A program made the position numbers and the translations under genes. DNA of 37,422 nt from an uncultured Fretibacterium sp. (GTDB taxonomy: Bacteria > Synergistota > Synergistia > Synergistales > Aminobacteriaceae). Each line of letters begins with the position of its first letter. Position 1 is the stretch's first letter. Positions 32,410 through 37,422 of the stretch are shown piece after piece. The notes below the pieces were generated by a model. It searched no databases, was not told where the DNA came from, and saw nothing but the letters and a program-made list of their open reading frames with translations. The stretch covers positions 1 to 37,422 of the forward strand of contig CALGHA010000126.1 in the NCBI GenBank assembly GCA_937915835.1, written 5' to 3'.

Positions 32410-32449
32410 CTTTCAAGCATAATGATTTAATTTGTGGTTAAATATTTTG

Positions 32450-32481
32450 CGGGGGAATGCGTGTTCTCCCGTTAATTTTTT
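32450..32481 (+). terminator. Terminator after ald
   Basis: An 8-bp stem CGGGGGAA/TTCTCCCG (one G-U pair) with a 6-base loop is followed by TTAATTTTTT. It lies 40 bases after the ald stop and 17 bases before the chromate transporter start, so it could also act in that gene's leader. Confidence 0.72.
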
Positions 32482-32498
32482 GAAGGGGACAAATTTTT

Positions 32499-33053
32499 AT
32501 GATACTGAAACTTTATCTGCAATTCCTGAAATTCGGCTCATTCACTTTCGGCGGAGGCTGGAGCATTGTAGCGCAAATGAAGGAGTTATACGTTGACCGC
32601 GAAAAATCTTTGACTGACGAAGAATTACTTGACATTACGAGCATTGGCCGGAGTCTTCCGGGAACTATGATAGGGAACATAGCGATGCTTTACGGGCACA
32701 GAATTTCCGGATTTTGGGGCGGAGTTGCCTGCATGTTCGGGATGATTACGGTTCCGATGATAATATTGATAGCGATAACAACTTTTTACGCGGCATTTCA
32801 GCATGATTTATGGGTAGCGTCGGCAATGCGAGGTGTTCGAACTGCTGTTGCTCCTGTAATTTTGAGCGCGTTGATGGGGATGATTAAGAGCGCGTTCAAA
32901 GTTCCGCCGTGTTACGTGATTGCGGCATTAATGTTCGGATTATATTTCTTCCTGAGAGTAAGCTGCGTTTGGTTAGTCATAATCGGTGCAATTCTGGGAT
33001 TAGCTGTGTGTGAATATTACGAGAGGATAAAAAATTATGATGTTATTGCTTGA
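32499..33053 (+). CDS. Chromate transporter-family protein, first half
   Basis: 184 residues, short-chain CHR family with about five or six membrane helices. The family signature FGSFTFGGGWSIVAQMKELYV (N-terminal) and the 'SIGRSLPGTMIGNIAMLYGHR' loop (about 48-68) are present. Short-chain CHR proteins work as pairs that together equal one long ChrA; the partner overlaps this gene by 17 bases. Characterised members export chromate, but in a fermenter a related oxyanion or anion is equally possible. Confidence 0.88.
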   Translation: MILKLYLQFLKFGSFTFGGGWSIVAQMKELYVDREKSLTDEELLDITSIGRSLPGTMIGNIAMLYGHRISGFWGGVACMFGMITVPMIILIAITTFYAAFQHDLWVASAMRGVRTAVAPVILSALMGMIKSAFKVPPCYVIAALMFGLYFFLRVSCVWLVIIGAILGLAVCEYYERIKNYDVIA

Positions 33054-33585
33054 ACTTTTCTGGAGCTTTGTCAAGATTGGGTTTACGAGTTTCGGCGGGC
33101 TCTCAATGATACCGTTAATCTCGAGTGAAATGATCTCTCACGGATGGATGACGGCTTCAGAAGTTTCTGACATTGTCGCGATTGCCGAGATGACACCGGG
33201 ACCGTTAGGCTTGAACTGTGCGACTTTTGCGGGAATGAGAGCGGCAGGAATTATCGGGGCATTTGTTGCAAACATGGGCGCGCTTGCTCCGACATTTACA
33301 CTTTGTGCGATGGCGGCGGTATTTCTTGAGCATTTCCGGAAGAATAAATTGCTAGCACAGATTATGACGGGAGTCAGGCCGGCTTGTGTTGGAATGGTCG
33401 CAGGAGTTGTGATTGATTTAGCCCTCGTGAATTATTCTGATGTGAGCGCGAAAATTCATCTGCCTTCGTTGATACTTGGAATTGTTGATTTAGTCTTGCT
33501 GCTGAAGTTCAAAGTCTCAATCCCGAAAGTTTTATTGTTCAGCGCGATTGTCGGAATAATTTTGTTCGGAGTTATGGGACTGTGA
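33037..33585 (+). CDS. Chromate transporter-family protein, second half
   Basis: 182 residues with the same signature (KIGFTSFGGLSMIPLISSE near residues 10-28) and a complete 'EMTPGPLGLNCATFAGMRAAG' loop. It starts inside the end of the first CHR gene (GAGAGGA upstream), so the two are translationally coupled. Its predicted membrane orientation should be opposite to its partner, as in other split pairs. Confidence 0.88.
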   Translation: MMLLLELFWSFVKIGFTSFGGLSMIPLISSEMISHGWMTASEVSDIVAIAEMTPGPLGLNCATFAGMRAAGIIGAFVANMGALAPTFTLCAMAAVFLEHFRKNKLLAQIMTGVRPACVGMVAGVVIDLALVNYSDVSAKIHLPSLILGIVDLVLLLKFKVSIPKVLLFSAIVGIILFGVMGL

Positions 33586-33615
33586 AGTGATATTATTCAA
33601 CGCGAGGTGATTAAC

Positions 33616-34734
33616 TTGAACACTGAGAACTTGCAGAAAATTATTGCTTTACGTCATGAGCTTCACGAATACCCAGAACTCTCAATGAATGAAACTCAGA
33701 CTAAGCGCCGATTAATGAGTTTTCTTGAGGCTAATACGAAACTTGCAGTGATAGATTGCGGCAAATGGTTTTACGCTTCACATTACGTTGAGGGGACGAA
33801 GGCGATTGCTTTTCGTGCTGATATGGACGCTCTGCCGATTGACGAGAATATAAATTTTCCGTATGCTTCACGAAATCCCGGAGTTTCTCACAAGTGCGGG
33901 CATGACGGGCATTGTGCGGCACTTTGCGGGCTTGGGCTTGAACTTGAGAATATTGACATTAAGCGTTCAGTTTATCTCATCTTTCAGCATGCCGAAGAGA
34001 CCGGGCAGGGAGCTCGTGAGTGTGCTAATCTTTTGCGTGAAAGAAGTATAAGCGAGATTTACGCGTTTCATAACTGGAGCGGCTGGCCTGAGAAAAGCAT
34101 AGTTGTTCGTGAGGGATTATGTCAATGTTCTTCAGCTGGCTTAACGATAAAATTCAAGGGGAAAACTTCACACGCCAGCGAACCCGAAAAGGGAATTAAT
34201 CCGGCATATTCGATCGCAAAATTAATTTCGGAGATTGAGACGTTCAAGCAAAAATATTCATACCGAAAAATTTTGTGCACGATTATAAATATAAAACTTG
34301 GCGAAAAGAACTTCGGGATTTCTCCAGGTGAAGGCGAAATTTCTTTAACACTCAGGGCTGAACGAGAAGACGACATGAGAACTTTTCGTAATGCTGTCGT
34401 GAAATTGGCCGAGAATTTAGCGCGGGAAAGTTCTTTGCAAGTTGAAGTGTCGAGCTGTGATTATTTTCCTGAGACTTTGAGCGATAAAGCCTGTGTTGAA
34501 CGTGTTAGGACGGCGGCAAAAAATTTAGGGCTTAAAGTTATTGACATGCCTGAAGCGATTAAAGCGTCTGAGGACTTCGGATTTTACACTAAGCAAATTC
34601 ACGGAGCGATATTTTACGTCGGCAATGGTGAGAATTATCCGGCAATCCATACGGGAAATTATGACTTCAACGATGAGATTTTAGCGTCGAGCGTAGACGT
34701 GTTCACGGAGATTTATAGACAGTTTGCGAGTTAG
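33616..34734 (+). CDS. M20-family amidohydrolase (aminoacylase/carboxypeptidase type)
   Basis: 372 residues. I start at the TTG at 33616, five bases after GAGGTGA; the GTG at 33607 is inside that site. The N-terminus RHELHEYPELSMNE is typical of the HipO/AbgB group. Metal and catalytic residues: Asp in FRADMDALPI, CGHDGH (Cys94-His96), HAEETGQGA (His125, Glu127, Glu128), FHNW, and a late HTGNYDFND. It should release an amino acid from an N-acyl or N-aminoacyl conjugate, or cut a small peptide. It follows the chromate pair by 30 bases and may be co-transcribed with it. Confidence 0.9.
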   Translation: MNTENLQKIIALRHELHEYPELSMNETQTKRRLMSFLEANTKLAVIDCGKWFYASHYVEGTKAIAFRADMDALPIDENINFPYASRNPGVSHKCGHDGHCAALCGLGLELENIDIKRSVYLIFQHAEETGQGARECANLLRERSISEIYAFHNWSGWPEKSIVVREGLCQCSSAGLTIKFKGKTSHASEPEKGINPAYSIAKLISEIETFKQKYSYRKILCTIINIKLGEKNFGISPGEGEISLTLRAEREDDMRTFRNAVVKLAENLARESSLQVEVSSCDYFPETLSDKACVERVRTAAKNLGLKVIDMPEAIKASEDFGFYTKQIHGAIFYVGNGENYPAIHTGNYDFNDEILASSVDVFTEIYRQFAS

Positions 34735-34789
34735 TGTTAGGATTCTGGGGCCTGAGAGGCTGAAATTCTCGGTATAAATTTTCTTGCTG

Positions 34790-34798
34790 TGGTAAAAT
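34790..34798 (+). promoter_or_regulatory. Extended -10 promoter for RNase P RNA
   Basis: TGGTAAAAT lies 12 bases before the first paired base of the RNase P RNA. No convincing -35. Confidence 0.6.
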
Positions 34799-34810
34799 TC
34801 TCACTCAAAA

Positions 34811-35149
34811 GGGCAGTTCAGACGGCCGCCGTATATTTTTACGGAGGAAAGTCCGGGCTTCACAGGGCAGGATGCTGGATAACGTCCAGTCGAAGCAATT
34901 CGCAGGATAGCGCAACAGAAAATTATACAGCCGGGATTAATAATCTCTGGCAATGGTGAAATGGTGAGAGTAAAAGCCCACCAGGTGTAACGCGAGTTAC
35001 ATGCTATGCAAGCCCCATCCGAAGCAAGATCGAATAGCGAGGTTTAAATTGGCCCGGTTTCCTCAGGGTACGATCGCTAAAGGCATTCCGCGAGGAGTGT
35101 TCAAGATAAATGGCCGTCTTTCACACAGAACCCGGCTTATGAGCTGCCC
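34811..35149 (+). ncRNA. rnpB: RNase P RNA (bacterial type A)
   Basis: About 339 nt. Conserved cores are present: GAGGAAAGTCCGGGC (34844-34858), CACAGGGCAGGATGCTGGATAA, GCAACAGAAA, GGTGAAATGGTGAGAGTAAAAG and the universal 3' stretch ACAGAACCCGGCTTAT (35125-35140). Ends pair as P1 (GGGCAGTTC with GAGCTGCCC, one G-U) and P2 (GACGGCC 34821-34827 with GGCCGTC 35112-35118). It is the catalytic RNA that trims tRNA 5' ends. A small ORF that can be read across it is a shadow. Confidence 0.97.
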
Positions 35150-35190
35150 CGTTATTAATTTCATGAAGGATAAACAGGGATAAATAATAA

Positions 35191-36771
35191 TTGGAGAAAA
35201 TAAACTTTTACGACTGGCAAATTTCAGCTTATCATCACATCAACAATCAAAGCGCAGTATTATCAGCCCCAACAGGTTCGGGAAAAACTTTAGTTGCTTA
35301 CTTATGGGCAGGAATATTAAATCTCGACGGAAGCATTAACCCTCAACCTGAAGCCTCAAGAATAATTTTCACCGCACCGATTAAGGCCTTAAGCAATGAG
35401 AGATATTTAGACCTACGAAGGATGGGCTTTGACGTTGGACTTGAGACAGGAGACTTCAAGCGTAACGAAGGAGCCGGAATAATCTGCTGCACTCAGGAAA
35501 TTTACACGATGAAATACGCCAGCAAGCCAGGCCAGAAATTAATCGTCGACGAGTTTCATTATATTTTTAACGACAGCGACAGAGCACGAACTTACATTGA
35601 TGGCATAAGATACACGAACCCTGACACGCCTATTCTCGTAATGTCAGCAACACTCGGAAGCATTAAGAACGTCGGGAAATATTTATCAGAAATTTGCCAG
35701 CGGGATTTTGTCATGCATGCCAGCAAAACGAGGATTACTGACTTAATTTTTCAGCCTGATAACCCCGTGAAAGTTCATAACGTCCATGACGCTTTAGTCT
35801 TTCTTTTTTCGCATAAAGGAGTTATTGATTTAGCTGATAAAATTGCGGCTTCCAGAAAAAGAATTTCCCCTCAGAACGTTAAAAGATTGAATGAGCTTGC
35901 AGAAATCCTTGAAGTCAAGAAAATGTCAGCATGTTTATTAAAAGGTGTCGGACTTTATCACGGAAGTATGCTCCCGAAAGAAAAGTTGCTTGTTGAGTCG
36001 GCATTTCGTGAGAGATTGCTTGATGTCGTTTGCGGAACTAATGCGCTTGCACTCGGTGTAAATCTTCCGGCTCAGTTCGTAATTTTTGCTCAGCTCGTAA
36101 ATTATTTCAGCATATCGCCAATCACAAAGAATGAATTTCTCCAGATGTCAGGACGTGCAGGGCGTAAAGGCTTGTTCGATCCCGGTTATGTTTCGTGGCT
36201 TAAGGATTCTCCGTATGAATGCAACCCCTTCAAAACCGGGACTGTCTTCAAAAAGTTGATGAATAAGAGGCTTGAACCAGCTGTGATAAAACTCCGGCCG
36301 TCATTCGGGAAATTGTTACGCCAGCAAACTTTAATCGAATACGAAGCTGAATACATCGCCGAATTTTCCCTGCCCGCTCTGAATGTTGATGATGTGATTA
36401 ATGAGCTTGAAGCCGGAATGAAGAAAATTGACCGTGAAATCCGAAAAATTGCGCACGGAAGCGAACGTACACGATTTAGGAATATTCTTGCTGAAATTTG
36501 GTATGACGAAATGGAAGTTGAAGAAAATCTTGAGATGGCGAGATTATTTCTTGATGAGACTTCTCCGAGTGCTTTAATGGCCGCAAAGATGATTATTCAG
36601 TATGAGCGAAATTACTTGCAGGCATTGTTGAAGATTAAGAGATTTGCAAATCAGCTCCCCCATGATAAACATTTTAGGCTTATGGAGGAGCTTAATGAAA
36701 CTGTTGATACGATTGACCCGACAATTTACGGCTTTGAAGAGAAACTTGGCGAGATTGAGGCAGGGAGATAA
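35191..36771 (+). CDS. Short Ski2-like superfamily 2 RNA/DNA helicase
   Basis: 526 residues from a TTG start; the ribosome site is weak (AGGG about 12 bases upstream). Helicase motifs in order: Q-like YDWQ (7-10), Walker A APTGSGKT (26-33), FTAPIKALSNER (Ia), DEFH (120-123, the Ski2-type DExH box), SATLG (motif III), GTNALALGVNLP (V) and QMSGRAGRKG (318-327, VI). The C-terminal 180 residues are helical without a recognised domain, so it is much shorter than Ski2, Mtr4 or Hel308. It probably unwinds RNA; the exact role is unknown. It lies 41 bases after rnpB with no terminator between. Confidence 0.87.
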   Translation: MEKINFYDWQISAYHHINNQSAVLSAPTGSGKTLVAYLWAGILNLDGSINPQPEASRIIFTAPIKALSNERYLDLRRMGFDVGLETGDFKRNEGAGIICCTQEIYTMKYASKPGQKLIVDEFHYIFNDSDRARTYIDGIRYTNPDTPILVMSATLGSIKNVGKYLSEICQRDFVMHASKTRITDLIFQPDNPVKVHNVHDALVFLFSHKGVIDLADKIAASRKRISPQNVKRLNELAEILEVKKMSACLLKGVGLYHGSMLPKEKLLVESAFRERLLDVVCGTNALALGVNLPAQFVIFAQLVNYFSISPITKNEFLQMSGRAGRKGLFDPGYVSWLKDSPYECNPFKTGTVFKKLMNKRLEPAVIKLRPSFGKLLRQQTLIEYEAEYIAEFSLPALNVDDVINELEAGMKKIDREIRKIAHGSERTRFRNILAEIWYDEMEVEENLEMARLFLDETSPSALMAAKMIIQYERNYLQALLKIKRFANQLPHDKHFRLMEELNETVDTIDPTIYGFEEKLGEIEAGR

Positions 36772-36773
36772 AT

Positions 36774-37422
36774 TTATTTCCAGAGAGCGAGAAAATGTTT
36801 CCAGACACTTTTAAACCTTTTATATTCCTCATTATAGATTTCATGTTTATGCTGGACGATTAAATTTTGTGCTTCGATTACATACTCGAAAAATTCTTTA
36901 TAATCAGGATAATATTTATTGATTATATTCTTGATGTCGCGTAAATCCTCAGGAAGTATCGGAGTTGCACACGGGAAAACACGTTTATCAAATACTCCAG
37001 GCATAGCCGCCCAAGGATTAAGCAGGCTCTCGAACAAGTTGCGAATGTATTTTACTGTGTCGTCAGTAACACGAAATGCTCCGATATTAGCAAAGTGAAA
37101 ATCATGATCCGAGACGGCCGGCAAAATTTTAGCGTCAGAGACAACGTGCGAGAATAAATATCTGCAAGCTAAATCATCTTCACGGCTCTTCAAGCATTGT
37201 AAATTAATATCATGCAGGACAACCCAAGAATTACGTTTCATGAACGGCAGAACGCATAAAAAGTTCAGCGTCTCCCACGGATGAATATGCGCGGTATCAA
37301 GAACGAGCATATCAATATCTCCGCCAATTCTCTCAATGTAGCGTGAAATATCGCCGCCCCTGTAAATTGTCCATTTTGATTTTAAGTGTGAAAATTGTTC
37401 GTCAACTAAGTAGCCTGAAAGT
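36774..37422 (-). CDS. SAM-dependent methyltransferase-like protein, N-terminus cut by the window edge
   Basis: Partial: about 215 residues remain, and the frame stays open to the last base of the window. The ATG at 37310 is internal. The visible N-terminal part reads GGDISRYIERIGGDIDMLVLDTAHIHPW, the pattern of the Methyltransf_24 class, in which the strand-end 'DMLVLDTAH' and 'VVLHDI' (strand 5) flank the active site. The SAM-binding glycine motif should lie beyond the edge. Its stop is two bases from the helicase stop (convergent genes). Such enzymes often modify sugars, cephalosporins or small metabolites; the substrate is unknown. Confidence 0.72.
   Translation of the reverse strand, partial: LSGYLVDEQFSHLKSKWTIYRGGDISRYIERIGGDIDMLVLDTAHIHPWETLNFLCVLPFMKRNSWVVLHDINLQCLKSREDDLACRYLFSHVVSDAKILPAVSDHDFHFANIGAFRVTDDTVKYIRNLFESLLNPWAAMPGVFDKRVFPCATPILPEDLRDIKNIINKYYPDYKEFFEYVIEAQNLIVQHKHEIYNEEYKRFKSVWKHFLALWK

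Noticed and set aside
35001..35183. 60-codon ORF between the M20 gene and the helicase
   Set aside because: It lies largely inside the RNase P RNA, whose conserved cores and P1/P2 pairing explain the sequence.

Overview
The window reads as chromosomal DNA from an anaerobic, diderm (LPS-making), moderately AT-rich bacterium that uses many TTG starts. It carries LptC and LptD-like genes (outer membrane) and TRAP and tripartite tricarboxylate (TTT) solute importers. It also has a phosphate butyryltransferase-like enzyme, alanine dehydrogenase, and an fhs-fchA-folD one-carbon cluster. This mix suggests an amino-acid-fermenting gut or sludge organism such as a member of Synergistota; that placement is inference. 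The first 17 bases are a sequencing-adapter remnant, so the left edge is a true contig end. The right edge cuts a methyltransferase gene.

Layout. 20-899 (minus): two small exported proteins. 962-10135: precorrin-2 dehydrogenase, a LysM/M23 envelope peptidase, pyrG, two unknown exported proteins, an exported ankyrin protein, lptC and an lptD-like gene. 10168-16320: a class IV aminotransferase, a ptb-like gene and a TRAP operon whose small and large membrane genes are separated by two exported ankyrin-repeat genes. 16433-21655: a surface-polysaccharide region with two tandem glycosyltransferase-like paralogs and two polyprenyl-phosphate sugar-phosphotransferases. 21662-24925: a GC-rich 77-nt inverted-repeat element, then fhs-fchA-folD. 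25067-28170: tctC-tctB-tctA. 28306-34734: an orphan complex-I-like antiporter subunit, an exported bicupin, ald, a split chromate transporter and an M20 amidohydrolase. 34811-35149: RNase P RNA. 35191-37422: a short Ski2-like helicase and, convergent to it, a partial methyltransferase.

The most striking structure is in the polysaccharide region. Three genes (both glycosyltransferase-like genes and the second sugar-phosphotransferase) are each preceded by the same kind of leader: an extended -10 promoter, a GAAAGGA ribosome site, a TTG-started small ORF, and inside that ORF a perfect short tandem repeat (7 bp x6, 7 bp x4, 5 bp x5). The repeat units are not multiples of three. Only one of three frames runs on to a stop that overlaps or abuts the start of the surface-sugar gene. 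Two leaders are now in the open frame and one is out of frame. This looks like a set of phase-variable, translationally coupled leader peptides controlling surface glycans. The same block also contains a TTGACA/TAAAAT-type promoter whose start site falls in the repeat.

A second residue-level result is that FolD lacks the lysine and glutamine needed for cyclohydrolase activity and sits beside FchA, which can supply that step. Most operons begin with TGnTATAAT extended -10 promoters and end with GC hairpins plus T-tracts. Hairpins of the same kind also follow the solute-binding-protein gene in both importer operons.
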